Source: Planktotalea arctica (lineage in GTDB: Bacteria; Pseudomonadota; Alphaproteobacteria; Rhodobacterales; Rhodobacteraceae). Taken from it: a stretch of 64,000 nt of DNA. The stretch spans positions 1 to 64,000 of the forward strand of contig NZ_MUHR01000004.1 of the NCBI RefSeq assembly GCF_002105285.1, in the 5' to 3' direction. Below, in pieces: positions 54,051-63,645 of the stretch. The position numbers were made by a program, and so were the translations under genes. Positions within the stretch are counted from its first letter, which is position 1; each line of letters opens with the position of its first letter. The notes under the pieces were generated by a model that saw nothing but the letters and a program-made list of their open reading frames with translations, did not search any database and had not been told where the DNA came from.

Positions 54051-56069
54051 ATGACCCTGCTTCAGATTAACTCCTTTGCCGCAGGTGCCTGGGTCACCCC
54101 CAATGCGGGTGCGCGCCCTATCGAAAATGCAGTGACAGGCGAGGTGATGGCAGAGGCCGGCAACGACAGTCTCGACGTCGCTGGTATGCTCTATCACGCG
54201 CGCAAAGTGGGCGGACCGAACCTACGCAAGCTGACGTTCCATGATCGTGCCCGCATGCTCAAGGCGCTCGCGGCGCATCTCGATAAATATAAACAAGCGC
54301 TTTATGATCTGTCTTTTGCCACAGGCGCAACGCAGGCCGATCACCTGATTGATATCGACGGCGGCATTGGCACGATGTTCGTTTTCGCCTCTAAGGGGCG
54401 CCGTGAAATGCCTGACGGGCATGTGTATATTGATGGCGAAGTCGAGCAGCTATCGCGAAATGGCACATTCCTTGGCCAGCACATTTGCACATCGATGCAA
54501 GGCGTTGCCGTTCACATCAACGCCTTCAATTTCCCGGTTTGGGGTATGCTGGAAAAACTGGCCCCCACCCTTTTGGCGGGGGTTCCTGCGATCGTGAAAC
54601 CGGCGACAGCGACCTGCTATGTCACCGAGCTCGCCGTGCGTTTAATGCTTGATAGCGGCATCCTGCCGGAGGGTGCTTTGCAACTCGTGAGCGGTGGCAT
54701 CGGTGACATGCTGGATCGGCTTACGCTGCAGGATATGGTCAGCTTTACAGGCTCTGCACAGACCGCTCTCAAGCTGCGTTCAAACCCACATATTCTAAAG
54801 AACTCCATCCGATTTGTAGCCGAGCAGGACAGTCTGAATGCCTCTATCCTTGGCCCTGATGCGGGGCCTGATACGCCCGAATTCGATCTCTTTATCAAAG
54901 AGGTCCAACGCGAAATGACGGCAAAAGCGGGCCAGAAATGCACCGCAATTCGCCGCATTCTTGCGCCCGAGAGCCATGTTGAAGCCGTGATAGATGCACT
55001 GTCCGACCGCCTGTCCAAAACGGTGATTGGAGATCCTTCCAACCCCAAAACACGCATGGGCGCGCTGGTCTCGGGCGCGCAAAAACGCGATGTTCTGGCG
55101 AAGGCAGCAATTATCGGGACAGAGGCAACACAGGTCTATGGCAACAATGACTTCCATGACCACAAGGGCGCGTTCCTTACTCCCATGGTCTTTCACTGCG
55201 AGAACCCCGATAGTGCCGAGCGCGTGCATGACACAGAAGCCTTCGGCCCTGTTTCCACCGTCATGGGCTACCGCGATCTAAGCCACGCCATAAGGTTAGT
55301 TAACAAGGGCCAAGGCTCGCTTGTCGCCTCCGTTATCACCCAGGATCCCGCCGTTGCGCGCGAAGTTGTGCTGGGCGCTGGCGCGTACCATGGTCGCCTC
55401 TATTTCAACAACCGCGATTCGATGAAGGAAAGCACCGGCCACGGTTCCCCTCTTCCCCATATGGTACATGGCGGCCCGGGGCGTGCTGGCGGCGGCGAGG
55501 AACTCGGCGGCGTGCGCGGCGTGATGCACTACATGCAAAGGACGGCGATCCAAGGCAGCCCCGACATTCTGACAGCGATTGGCGGCACTTGGGTCGATGG
55601 CGCGATCGAAAAGCCTGCCCCAGCCCATCCATTCACGCGCACCTTCCACGAAGTGCAGATTGGTGAAACCATCCACACCGATCCGCGTATCATCACACGC
55701 GACGACATCGAACATTTCGCCGATTTCACTGGAGATACCTTCTACGCGCATATGGACGAGGACGCCGCCATGCGGAACCCGTTTTTTCCGGGTCGCGTCG
55801 CCCATGGCTACCTACTGCTCAGCTTCGCAGCCGGCCTGTTCGTCGAGCCGAACGAGGGGCCGGTACTGGCCAACACCGGCCTTGATAGTTTGCGCTTCAT
55901 GAAACCTGTGCAGGCAGGCGACACTATCAAAGTACGTCTGACGGTGAAAATGAAAACGCCGCGCAATGAAGAATATGGCGAGGTGCGCTGGCACGTCACA
56001 CTCACCAATCAGGACGCTGAAAAAGTGGCGGAGTACGAGTTGCTCACAATGAACGCCTACATGCGCTGA
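54051..56069 (+). CDS. paaZ: Bifunctional oxepin-CoA hydrolase / aldehyde dehydrogenase PaaZ
   Basis: Fusion enzyme, 672 residues from ATG 54051. The N-terminal 500 residues are an aldehyde dehydrogenase ([30 protein letters not shown], catalytic Glu/Cys in VAEQDSLN and [11 protein letters not shown]). The C-terminal 150 residues are a MaoC-type hydratase ([30 protein letters not shown]). It opens the oxepin ring and oxidises the resulting aldehyde. Divergent from paaI. Confidence 0.95.
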   Translation: MTLLQINSFAAGAWVTPNAGARPIENAVTGEVMAEAGNDSLDVAGMLYHARKVGGPNLRKLTFHDRARMLKALAAHLDKYKQALYDLSFATGATQADHLIDIDGGIGTMFVFASKGRREMPDGHVYIDGEVEQLSRNGTFLGQHICTSMQGVAVHINAFNFPVWGMLEKLAPTLLAGVPAIVKPATATCYVTELAVRLMLDSGILPEGALQLVSGGIGDMLDRLTLQDMVSFTGSAQTALKLRSNPHILKNSIRFVAEQDSLNASILGPDAGPDTPEFDLFIKEVQREMTAKAGQKCTAIRRILAPESHVEAVIDALSDRLSKTVIGDPSNPKTRMGALVSGAQKRDVLAKAAIIGTEATQVYGNNDFHDHKGAFLTPMVFHCENPDSAERVHDTEAFGPVSTVMGYRDLSHAIRLVNKGQGSLVASVITQDPAVAREVVLGAGAYHGRLYFNNRDSMKESTGHGSPLPHMVHGGPGRAGGGEELGGVRGVMHYMQRTAIQGSPDILTAIGGTWVDGAIEKPAPAHPFTRTFHEVQIGETIHTDPRIITRDDIEHFADFTGDTFYAHMDEDAAMRNPFFPGRVAHGYLLLSFAAGLFVEPNEGPVLANTGLDSLRFMKPVQAGDTIKVRLTVKMKTPRNEEYGEVRWHVTLTNQDAEKVAEYELLTMNAYMR

Positions 56070-56075
56070 ACTGGC

Positions 56076-56669
56076 TTAGTTGAACTGAAACGTCAATTGC
56101 CGCTCTACTTTTAGATGCGGCAACGGCGCTCTCATACGTTCTTCCGCCAATAAAATGACTGTAGCGGAAGCACGCGCATCTTCGCCGGCGTCATGGTGAT
56201 GAAACTCCAAACCCAGAACTTTTTTCAGATGAGCCAACCCGTGACCACCCGCTCCTTTGAACTCAGGCCACGCTTTACGCGCGACCTGCACACTGTTCGT
56301 CCAATGCGATGTCACCATGCTCATCTCATAGCGCGCGCAAGCCGCCTCGAATGCGCGTTCATCAAAGCGGCTGTGCCGCGCCAAATGGTTATCTTCCAAC
56401 ACCGCATAGAGCGCACCATAGGCATCCGCAAAATTTGGAGCTTGCGTGACCATATCTGAAGTGATGCCATGGATTTGCGTGTTGAACGGATCAAACGGCC
56501 CTTCGGGGTTCACCAGTGTCGAGAATGTCTGTAACTGGTTGCGCACATTTACAAAGCACAGACCAATTTGGCAAATACTTGCGTTTGATTTATTGGCCGT
56601 TTCGACATCAATCGCGATGAACCGAAACGGTCCATCGGGGATGGTTTGAAGATGTCGGAACCTATTCAC
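56076..56669 (-). CDS. DnaQ-like 3'-5' exonuclease domain protein
   Basis: A 197-residue exonuclease of the DEDDh family: ExoI FIAIDVETANKSNASICQIG, ExoII LARHSRFDERAFEAAC, ExoIII HHHDAGEDARASA. It acts alone rather than as a polymerase subunit, so may serve repair or RNA trimming. It overlaps the maleyl isomerase gene by four bases and so is co-transcribed with aromatic catabolism genes, an odd partner. Confidence 0.88.
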   Translation of the reverse strand: MNRFRHLQTIPDGPFRFIAIDVETANKSNASICQIGLCFVNVRNQLQTFSTLVNPEGPFDPFNTQIHGITSDMVTQAPNFADAYGALYAVLEDNHLARHSRFDERAFEAACARYEMSMVTSHWTNSVQVARKAWPEFKGAGGHGLAHLKKVLGLEFHHHDAGEDARASATVILLAEERMRAPLPHLKVERQLTFQFN

Positions 56670-57307
56670 GAGCTAGCGTCTGGCTGCGCTTCGGGCTTGG
56701 CGCGCTGAAAGGCGTCCAGCTTCATTGCCTCCGCTTCGATTTCGAGCAGTCTGGAAAATTCGCTCATATCGACACCCCAACGGTGCGCATTATAGAGCTG
56801 CGCAACGAGGCAAAGATCACACAAGAGCGGGGTGTCGCCAAAGCTGAACCTATGCGCTTCATATGGCAAAAGCCTTGTGTAGGCTCTGAAACCCTCGCAC
56901 ATCCAGTGCTGCATCCATGCCACGCCGTCCTCATCGCTGGCACCATGTTCACCTTTCAAACGCCCCACAATCTTGAGGTTGTTCACCGGATGAATATCAA
57001 GCGCAATCACATGTGCCGCCGCCAAAACCCGAGCGCGCATCAGCGGATCAGCAGGAAGCAGCGCAGGCTCTGGCGCGAGCGCATCGAGATAATCGAGGAT
57101 CGCCATGGACTGCGTCAAAACGCTACCATCCTCCAACGCCAACGCAGGCACGCCTTGGCTCGGATTCAGCGCTGCAAATTCCGGTGCGTGCTGCGCCCCC
57201 GCAACCAAATCAACCGAGCGGGTTTCATACGCCAGCCCTTTCAGGTTCAGAGCGATGCGCACGCGGTAAGAGGTTGTCGAGCGCCAATAGGAATAAAGCA
57301 CCATCAT
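56666..57307 (-). CDS. Maleylacetoacetate/maleylpyruvate isomerase
   Basis: Zeta-class glutathione S-transferase, 213 residues, beginning VLYSYWRSTTSYRVRIALNLKG, the glutathione-binding SSxSxRVR-like motif, followed by NPSQGVPALALEDG and LTQSMAILDYLDA. It turns a maleyl (cis) keto-acid into the fumaryl (trans) form in homogentisate or gentisate breakdown. Start may be ATG 57307 or 57304. Confidence 0.9.
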   Translation of the reverse strand: MMVLYSYWRSTTSYRVRIALNLKGLAYETRSVDLVAGAQHAPEFAALNPSQGVPALALEDGSVLTQSMAILDYLDALAPEPALLPADPLMRARVLAAAHVIALDIHPVNNLKIVGRLKGEHGASDEDGVAWMQHWMCEGFRAYTRLLPYEAHRFSFGDTPLLCDLCLVAQLYNAHRWGVDMSEFSRLLEIEAEAMKLDAFQRAKPEAQPDASS

Positions 57308-57492
57308 AGTTTGGCCGCCTCAAGCGCGCCGCGCAAAACATCGCTATCCCCGATATGATTGGCCAGAACAAGGATCAGCCGCGCATTCAGCGCATCGCTT
57401 TGCTCTTTACTCAGCCCCTCATGGGCGCCCAGCAGGTCCGCGTAAAAATCATCGGGCCTGTCGATATTCGGGGTCAAGTTCACGTCACTCAT
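57304..57492 (-). CDS. DUF2783 small protein
   Basis: A 62-residue helical protein (DDFYADLLGAHEGLSKEQSDALNARLILVLANHIGDSDVL), recognised as the DUF2783 family, which often sits beside this monooxygenase. Function unknown; it may assist or bind the monooxygenase. It starts two bases after the monooxygenase stop and overlaps the isomerase gene by four. Confidence 0.85.
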   Translation of the reverse strand: MSDVNLTPNIDRPDDFYADLLGAHEGLSKEQSDALNARLILVLANHIGDSDVLRGALEAAKL

Positions 57493-57494
57493 GG

Positions 57495-59126
57495 CTAGGC
57501 CTCCTGCCCGCTGGCGCGGCGCAGAGCAGCGCGCATCGATGCTTCACAAAAGTGTTCAAACCGCGCTGCGACGTGCTGGTCGGGGCGGATCAGATAGACG
57601 GCTGAATGCGCCTCTCCAAGGTAGCGGCCAGCTAGCTGGCCGCTGGGGTCATCGACGCTGGAAACAGAGACTACGCGTACGTTTAGACCCGATTGCTCGA
57701 ACGCGCCCGGCGCTTCGGCATCTATCGCCAGGATCACAAAATCATCCCCCAATTCAGGCAACAGAAAGCCATCCGCCAAAGGCGCGTCAGGACAAGATGA
57801 ACCAGGCCGCGTGCGCAAGGGGCCAGCGTTCAAACCATCGACGCTATTCAATGAAGAGCCATCGTATGTGCAAGGCACCGACAAGCGCCCCGAATTCACC
57901 AAGGGGCGCGCAAAGGCGTGTTTTTCGGACAGGTTCAAAACCGCATTACGAAAGATCTTGGAAATCTCCGACTTCGGCGTAATGAAATCAGTCGCGCGGG
58001 TCGAGTTAAGAATATTCTCGTCCGCCCCATGCCCACGCTCAAAATCATAACTGTCAAGCAAAGTCTCCGGCGCTTTGCTACTCAGAACCAGCCCCAGCTT
58101 CCACCCAAGATTATCCACATCCTGCATGCCCGAATTCGCGCCGCGCGCCCCAAAGGGCGAAACCTGATGCGCGCTATCGCCTGCGAACAAGGCGCGCCCC
58201 TCGCGGAAACGGTCCATGCGCTTGCATTGGAACGTGTAGATCGAGGACCAGACCATCTCGTATTCAATGTCAGGCCCCAGCATCGCATCCAGCCGCGCGC
58301 GGATGTTCTCCTCTTTCATTTCCTCTTTGCGATCCACGTCCCAGCCTATCTGGAAATCAATGCGCCACACATCGTCGGGCTGCTTGTGCAAAAGCGTCGA
58401 AGCCCCCGATTTGAACGGCGGCTCGAACCAGAACCAACGCTCCGTCGGGAAGCTAGCATCGCCCTTCATCTTGATGTCCGCAATCAGGAAACTGTCCTGG
58501 AACACGCGCCCTTCAAATTCCAGCCCCAGCATACCCCGCAGCGGCGAGTTCGCCCCATCCGCACCGATCAGCCAATCCGCTTCAATCGTATACGGCCCCT
58601 CTAGCGTCATCACATGGATCACCACGTGATCTTCTTTCATTTCGACGCTATCCACGCGATTTTTGCCGCGCAATTCAATCGGCGCACCCTTTGCTTGCAA
58701 CTCGCGTACGCGATCGATCATGAACTGCTCAAAATAGGGCTGCTGCATGTTGATGAAGGCAGGGAACTTGTGGCCGTCCTCGGGAAGCAGATTGAACTCG
58801 AACACATTGCGATCCTCGTAGAACACTTTGCCCACGTTCCACACGACGCCCTTTTCCAGCATCGGACCTGCACAACCATAGCGATCCGCGATCTCCAAGG
58901 ACCGCTTAGCAAAGCAAATCGCGCGGCTGCCCATGCCGACGCCCTCGTGATCATCGAGCACAATCGCGCGTATGCCCTGGCGCCCAAGATCAAGGGCTGT
59001 CGCAACACCGATTGGACCGCCTCCCATGATCACCACCGGATGCCGAACCGGCGTTTTCGCGTCTTGATCTGGTGAACGTTGATAAGGATACGCCTTGAAG
59101 GCCAGTTGATATCGATCGTCCAACAT
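57495..59126 (-). CDS. FAD-dependent aromatic-ring monooxygenase
   Basis: Flavoprotein hydroxylase of the MhpA/PheA class, 543 residues from ATG 59126. FAD-binding GGGPIGVATALDLGRQG, DG-type DWLIGADGANSPLRGMLG and GD motif ALFAGDSAHQVSPFGARGANSGMQD are present. It probably hydroxylates a 3-hydroxybenzoate- or homogentisate-precursor-type ring with NAD(P)H and oxygen. The exact substrate is not readable. Confidence 0.88.
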   Translation of the reverse strand: MLDDRYQLAFKAYPYQRSPDQDAKTPVRHPVVIMGGGPIGVATALDLGRQGIRAIVLDDHEGVGMGSRAICFAKRSLEIADRYGCAGPMLEKGVVWNVGKVFYEDRNVFEFNLLPEDGHKFPAFINMQQPYFEQFMIDRVRELQAKGAPIELRGKNRVDSVEMKEDHVVIHVMTLEGPYTIEADWLIGADGANSPLRGMLGLEFEGRVFQDSFLIADIKMKGDASFPTERWFWFEPPFKSGASTLLHKQPDDVWRIDFQIGWDVDRKEEMKEENIRARLDAMLGPDIEYEMVWSSIYTFQCKRMDRFREGRALFAGDSAHQVSPFGARGANSGMQDVDNLGWKLGLVLSSKAPETLLDSYDFERGHGADENILNSTRATDFITPKSEISKIFRNAVLNLSEKHAFARPLVNSGRLSVPCTYDGSSLNSVDGLNAGPLRTRPGSSCPDAPLADGFLLPELGDDFVILAIDAEAPGAFEQSGLNVRVVSVSSVDDPSGQLAGRYLGEAHSAVYLIRPDQHVAARFEHFCEASMRAALRRASGQEA

Positions 59127-59311
59127 AAGGCAAATCTCCCTAGGAAAGGTGCGCAAGGATACAACAAAGATATATCGTTACGTTTGCAACCGTTGTGCGA
59201 GGCCTGCGCGCCAAAGTCAATATGGTCTCAAATGTAACCTTTCGGCCTGCCCGCGTAACGCAAAAGGCCCACCAGCGGCGGGCCTTCGTTCAGAAGCACA
59301 AACAATCACTT

Positions 59312-59656
59312 CTACTTCAACGCCGCAATTACGATCACTTCGACCTTGAATTCTGGCGTTGCCAGCTTCGCTTCACCCGTCGCGCGCGCAGGAGTATGGC
59401 CCTCGGGCACCCACGCGTCCCAGGCCGCATTCATTTCGGCAAAATCTGCCATGTCCGCCAGCCAGATCGTCGTTTGCAGCAAATGCTCGCGGCTCGAACC
59501 GACCTCCTCCAAAAGCGCATCAACCTTGGCAAGGCAACCGTTCATCTGGACCTCCACGTTCTCGCCTTCGCTCACCTGCCCCGCAAGATACGCCACACCG
59601 CCATGGATCACCGCTTGGCTCATGCGCACGTTTGTATGCAATCTAGTAATCATCAT
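59312..59656 (-). CDS. RidA/YjgF family protein
   Basis: A 114-residue RidA-type protein, with GGVAYLAGQVSE, the Arg and Glu of the enamine-deaminase pocket in HTPARATGEAKLATPEFKVEV. It may hydrolyse reactive imines or a pathway-specific enol. AGGAG precedes two possible ATGs (59656 and 59653). It follows the FAH gene by six bases. Confidence 0.9.
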   Translation of the reverse strand: MMITRLHTNVRMSQAVIHGGVAYLAGQVSEGENVEVQMNGCLAKVDALLEEVGSSREHLLQTTIWLADMADFAEMNAAWDAWVPEGHTPARATGEAKLATPEFKVEVIVIAALK

Positions 59657-59662
59657 CTTCTC

Positions 59663-60361
59663 CTATTCAGCATCCATTAAAGTTAATTCAATCGGTGCAA
59701 GCCCCTCGATGCCACCGCGCAGCACATCACCCGCGACCACCGGACCAACGCCCGCTGGCGTGCCTGTCATGATTACATCGCCCGCGCCAAGGTGGTAGTA
59801 TTTCGACAGATCCGCGATCATCGCAGGCACCGAATGGATCAACTCCGCAAGGCTGGCATCCTGTCGCGTCTTGCCGTTGACCTCCAAGTGAATACGCTGC
59901 TCTTTCGCCGCCCCGAAATCAGCCGCCTTGCGCGCTTGTGCAAAGACCGCCGACGCCTCGAAATCCTTGGCCATGTCCCACGGACGCCGCTCCGCCTTGG
60001 AGTCGTTTTGCAAATCACGCCGCGTCATATCCAGCGCGCAGCAATAGCCATAAACTGCATCCAGCGCTTCCGCCTCAGACACCCGAAACGCAGGCGTGCC
60101 AATCAAAACCGCCAGTTCCATCTCGTGATGGTAGTTCTGCGTGCCCGGCGGATAGGGAATCACCGCGCCGCTGGAAACCGCATGCGCGGGGGACTTGGTA
60201 AAGTAGAACGGCGCCTCGTAATCCGGCACATTGCCCATTTCAGCCGCATGCGCCGCATAGTTGCGCCCGACGCAAAAGATGCGGTGAACGGGAAATTCCG
60301 CGCTTTCGCCCTCAACCGCGATTGTGTGCACAGATGGGGCGGAGAAGAGTAAATCGCTCAT
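59663..60361 (-). CDS. Fumarylpyruvate/fumarylacetoacetate hydrolase family protein
   Basis: FAH-fold carbon-carbon hydrolase, 232 residues, AAGGAG upstream. IFCVGRNYAAHAAEMGN, metal ligands in YHHEMELAVLIG and LDMTRRDLQND, and the C-terminal MTGTPAGVGPV are typical. The short length points to fumarylpyruvate hydrolase (gentisate route) rather than the long fumarylacetoacetase. Confidence 0.9.
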   Translation of the reverse strand: MSDLLFSAPSVHTIAVEGESAEFPVHRIFCVGRNYAAHAAEMGNVPDYEAPFYFTKSPAHAVSSGAVIPYPPGTQNYHHEMELAVLIGTPAFRVSEAEALDAVYGYCCALDMTRRDLQNDSKAERRPWDMAKDFEASAVFAQARKAADFGAAKEQRIHLEVNGKTRQDASLAELIHSVPAMIADLSKYYHLGAGDVIMTGTPAGVGPVVAGDVLRGGIEGLAPIELTLMDAE

Positions 60362-60430
60362 GAAAATCTCCTTTGGTGCAGATGGCCCTGTGCGCTTGAA
60401 CGTGTCAAGCAGATCGCTAGGCTACGCGCC

Positions 60431-60901
60431 ATGAGCACCTTGATAGAGACTTGCAAAAACTTGGCCGCGCACATCGGCGCGCCCCTGCCCCCTTCGCGCT
60501 GGATCACCATGACCCAAGCGCGCATCGACGCCTTCGCCGATGTCACCGAGGACCACCAGTTCATCCACCTCGACCCCGCGCGCGCCGCCGCTGAAACCCC
60601 CTTTGGCGGCACGATCGCGCATGGCTACCTCACGCTCTCCATGGCCAGTGCGTTTGCCTATGAGGTGATGCACCCGATTGAGGGGCAAAGCGCGTCGATC
60701 AACTACGGGTTCGACAAGGTCCGCTTCCTTGCCCCCGTGCGCGCAGGCACCCGGATCAGAGGCCAGTTCGTTTTGAAAAGCGCCATGCCAAAGGGCGAGA
60801 CTGCGATCCTGCAAATGCACGCCTTGAGCATCGAGATCGAGGGATCTACAACCCCTGCCCTCGTCGCGGACTGGCTCACTTTGCACCAGTTGGAGAAGTA
60901 A
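60431..60901 (+). CDS. MaoC-like (R)-enoyl-CoA hydratase
   Basis: Hotdog-fold hydratase, 156 residues. The catalytic hydratase motif is FADVTEDHQFIHLDPARAA, followed by FGGTIAHGYLTLSMASAF. It adds water to enoyl-CoA. It diverges from the FAH gene by 69 bases and stands alone. Confidence 0.9.
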   Translation: MSTLIETCKNLAAHIGAPLPPSRWITMTQARIDAFADVTEDHQFIHLDPARAAAETPFGGTIAHGYLTLSMASAFAYEVMHPIEGQSASINYGFDKVRFLAPVRAGTRIRGQFVLKSAMPKGETAILQMHALSIEIEGSTTPALVADWLTLHQLEK

Positions 60902-60925
60902 GCGCGTTAACCATATGTTGATTAA

Positions 60926-61210
60926 AAATGTGTATGTAAAGCGCCAAAGCACGAATGGGATGATGCGAAGTATTTGCGAAACCTCAGTCATCATCGCGTC
61001 GATCTCGCGCTGATTTAAGGTTCTATTTGGACAACAGCCTTAACACGCGAAGATAATCGCGTCGAATATGGCGAGAGGCGTTTTATCTCCATAGGCCTCA
61101 TCGGAGATCGCCATTTCGTTGCGGTTTGGACCCGAAGGGACGACGCTTTAAGGCTTATAAGTTTGCAAAAAGCAAACAAGCGAGAGGTTAATATCCATGA
61201 CAGAGGTTAA
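60926..61210 (+). pseudogene. brnT: BrnT toxin, broken
   Basis: The frame reads KHEWDDAKYLRNLSHHRVDL then ALI, TAA at 61016-61018, and continues TREDNRVEYGERRFISIGLI and TRRDDALRLISLQKANKREV to a stop at 61208-61210. This is the BrnT ribonuclease toxin pattern (EWDxxK, GERRFISIG, ISxxKANKRE). There is no ATG, GTG or TTG in frame between the preceding stop (60923) and EWDD, so the start is lost as well. Confidence 0.75.
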
Positions 61211-61417
61211 ATCCTATATCGACGAAAATGGAGATGCCCGCGAGCTTAACCAATATTTCTTCGCCAGCGCAAACGCGGACGCCCGCCAATGCCCACGGAA
61301 CAACGCAAACGCCGGGTCAATCTCATGCTGGCCCCCGATGTGATCGCAGCGCTCAAAGCGCGCGGCTCGATGAGCGCACAGGTGGACAAAATTTTGCGCG
61401 AGGCGCTTGGCCTTTAA
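61197..61417 (+). pseudogene. brnA: BrnA-type antitoxin with a frameshift
   Basis: ATG 61197 (GAGAGG upstream) opens MTEVKSYIDENGDARELNQY, reaching FFASA, after which the frame is lost. If one A is restored in the run at 61271-61273, reading continues KRGRPPMPTEQRKRRVNLML and then DVIAALKARGSMSAQVDKIL and REALGL to 61417, a 73-residue BrnA/ribbon-helix-helix-like antitoxin. It overlaps the broken brnT by 14 bases, as in intact pairs. ATG 61289 could still give the last 42 residues. Confidence 0.75.
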
Positions 61418-63645
61418 TGTGCCGTTTCGCCCTCAAGCTCGACCGTGAAAAACCACTCCACATCCGGATCGCGCGCGACGACCTCGTCGGGCACCACGTT
61501 CGGGCCTGACAGAAACACGTTCGATCCGAAATGAGCATGCAACCGCGCCAGTTTTTCCTGCCGCGTGCCTGTCAGCTCCGAAAAGAATTTCGAATAGTTC
61601 TCGCCCGCCTTCAACTCGTCGATCTTGGCACGGTGGCATGTCACCGAATGTTCGTGCGCCGCGGCAATCTCGGGATCGCTCATCAGCCGCGCAAGTTCTT
61701 CGCGCATCATCGGCAAGCGTTTCAGGATCGAGGTCTCTTCCTCGTAATTATTGTTCATGCGAAACCAGTAGGCGAGGCCCTGATCACGGTCCACATGGTT
61801 GACGCGGCCACGGTCCCGCTTGACCAGAAAACTCTCGGCAGAGCGCACAGCGTAGTGGTTCAGCTGCACCAGATCATAGCCATAGGTCTCGATGGTCGAG
61901 CGCCAGCCATTGCGAAACATCTCGCGCGGCAGCGGATCGCCCGAGCCGTTCACCCAGTTGATGTCTTCCCACAATTGCGGATTAAGCCCCTTGGGGCGAT
62001 GCACGCCCAGCTTTTTGAATAGCCCGATATTCTGGAACAGCGTCTTGAACCCCCAAGCCTGATGCGGCTTGCGCGCGAACTCGGGCGCGCAGCGCAGAAA
62101 CTGCTCGGTGATCGGCCTATCGACATAATCATGTACATCACTATTGCCGAACAAACGCCATGTCATCGCGATCATATTCGCGTCCGGCACAGCCTTGAAC
62201 AACGTGTCCAAGGTCCCATCGCCAACCTTGATATTCACGAACTCGTCGACGTCGATGCAAGTCGCCCATTTGGAATTCTTGATCACGTCTTCCTCTTCAG
62301 CAGACTGAAGCGCTGCGTGTTGCGGTTTCAGATCCATCTCGCGAAAACGGTTCTCGCGCCACTGAACAATGCCTTTGCGTTCTAGCATTTGTAGCATCGT
62401 ATCAGTGCCATCCGTGCAATCGTTGGTGTAGACAATAATATCGTCAAACCCGATTGCGCGGTGATAGGCAAGCCACTCCAGAATGAACGGACCCTCGTTT
62501 TTCATCGTCGTCACAATCGCGCAGCGGCCCCGGCCCTTAGGCACGCTGTCTTGTTCGATCTCGGGCATGCGCACGGGGTTATGACCCCAGAAGCCCACCG
62601 ATTGCTCCAACAGCGGCGGATGCTCGATCAGCGATGTTTTCGGCACGATCTTGGAAATCGCCTCGCTCGGGTGGCGCAGCGACATATGACGATAGAAACC
62701 CATGGTGCACGCGGCATCGGCCACTGCATTGCCCATACGCACCAGCCGCCAGATCGCATCAACCGGCGCTTTGGACGGCGCGATGCACCAGCGTTGACGC
62801 CCGCCGCCCGCATCGAATTGCACGCATATATGATCGCCGAACAGCGTCGGGTGATCGTTGCGCACGCGCCACGGATAGCAATGCCGCCCGATCAGTGCGA
62901 TCAATCCGCCCTCTGCTGCGACCGCCGTATCAAAGACCGACACCTCGCTGCGCATCAGCAGGTCATGCACATCGATATTAGCCACCGCGCGCACCTGATC
63001 AAGGAAACGCGCACGCGTGATCTCGTAATAGCACAGCGCGCCCAATGGTGCCTCCCATGGCGCGGGCGGCGGCACTTTCATACGGTCCTTGCCGGGCGCT
63101 TCGGGTACGCAAAACGGATTCGCTTCAGCTGGCAGATCAGGTTTGCCGAAGGGCACGTCGCTGCTCAGCAAGATCACCGTGCAGCCCAGTTTCGCCACAC
63201 CTTTTTTTAGCGCTTTGGCAAAACCTTTGTCACTGCCGGGGCGCGCGCGATCAAAGATCACCGCACCGTTCATCCCATGCTGCTCCATGTGATAGCCCAG
63301 CCAGGCCAGCACCGTTTCCGCGTTCTCACCGTTGCGCACGGCGACCAACGCGTTCGCGCCTTCCAGCAAGTCTTGTTCTGCCTCAGCGGGTATAATATCA
63401 ACTGGCTTGCCTGCAAACTCGAACCTTAACGCAACGTTTTGCGGCATCGCATAGCTCACATAAGGCGCGCCCCCGACCGAGCGCTCGGCTACCAGCTTTG
63501 CCCGTTCAGGCGCTTTGATGTCCACCAGATCGACGCCATTATCAAAGAACAGCGTGACGTGCCGCACGCCGTCAACCTCTGCCTCGACCGCATCCAAAAG
63601 GGTGATGGCTCCGACAGTCTGGCTTGCGAGTAAGCGCTCTATCAT
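61414..63645 (-). CDS. Large glycosyltransferase family 2-type protein
   Basis: A 743-residue protein from ATG 63645. The middle part has GT-A features: CAIVTTMKNEGPFILEWLAYHRAIGFDDIIVYTNDCTDGTDTML, and a CIDVDEFV metal-binding DxD. The C-terminal part has HYAVRSAESFLVKRDRGRVNH. The first 400 residues form a separate region with an alternative kind of fold (YHMEQHGMNGAVIFDRARPG) that I do not recognise. Likely role: adding sugars to surface polysaccharide or protein. Its start overlaps the stop of the next gene by four bases. Confidence 0.85.
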   Translation of the reverse strand: MIERLLASQTVGAITLLDAVEAEVDGVRHVTLFFDNGVDLVDIKAPERAKLVAERSVGGAPYVSYAMPQNVALRFEFAGKPVDIIPAEAEQDLLEGANALVAVRNGENAETVLAWLGYHMEQHGMNGAVIFDRARPGSDKGFAKALKKGVAKLGCTVILLSSDVPFGKPDLPAEANPFCVPEAPGKDRMKVPPPAPWEAPLGALCYYEITRARFLDQVRAVANIDVHDLLMRSEVSVFDTAVAAEGGLIALIGRHCYPWRVRNDHPTLFGDHICVQFDAGGGRQRWCIAPSKAPVDAIWRLVRMGNAVADAACTMGFYRHMSLRHPSEAISKIVPKTSLIEHPPLLEQSVGFWGHNPVRMPEIEQDSVPKGRGRCAIVTTMKNEGPFILEWLAYHRAIGFDDIIVYTNDCTDGTDTMLQMLERKGIVQWRENRFREMDLKPQHAALQSAEEEDVIKNSKWATCIDVDEFVNIKVGDGTLDTLFKAVPDANMIAMTWRLFGNSDVHDYVDRPITEQFLRCAPEFARKPHQAWGFKTLFQNIGLFKKLGVHRPKGLNPQLWEDINWVNGSGDPLPREMFRNGWRSTIETYGYDLVQLNHYAVRSAESFLVKRDRGRVNHVDRDQGLAYWFRMNNNYEEETSILKRLPMMREELARLMSDPEIAAAHEHSVTCHRAKIDELKAGENYSKFFSELTGTRQEKLARLHAHFGSNVFLSGPNVVPDEVVARDPDVEWFFTVELEGETAH

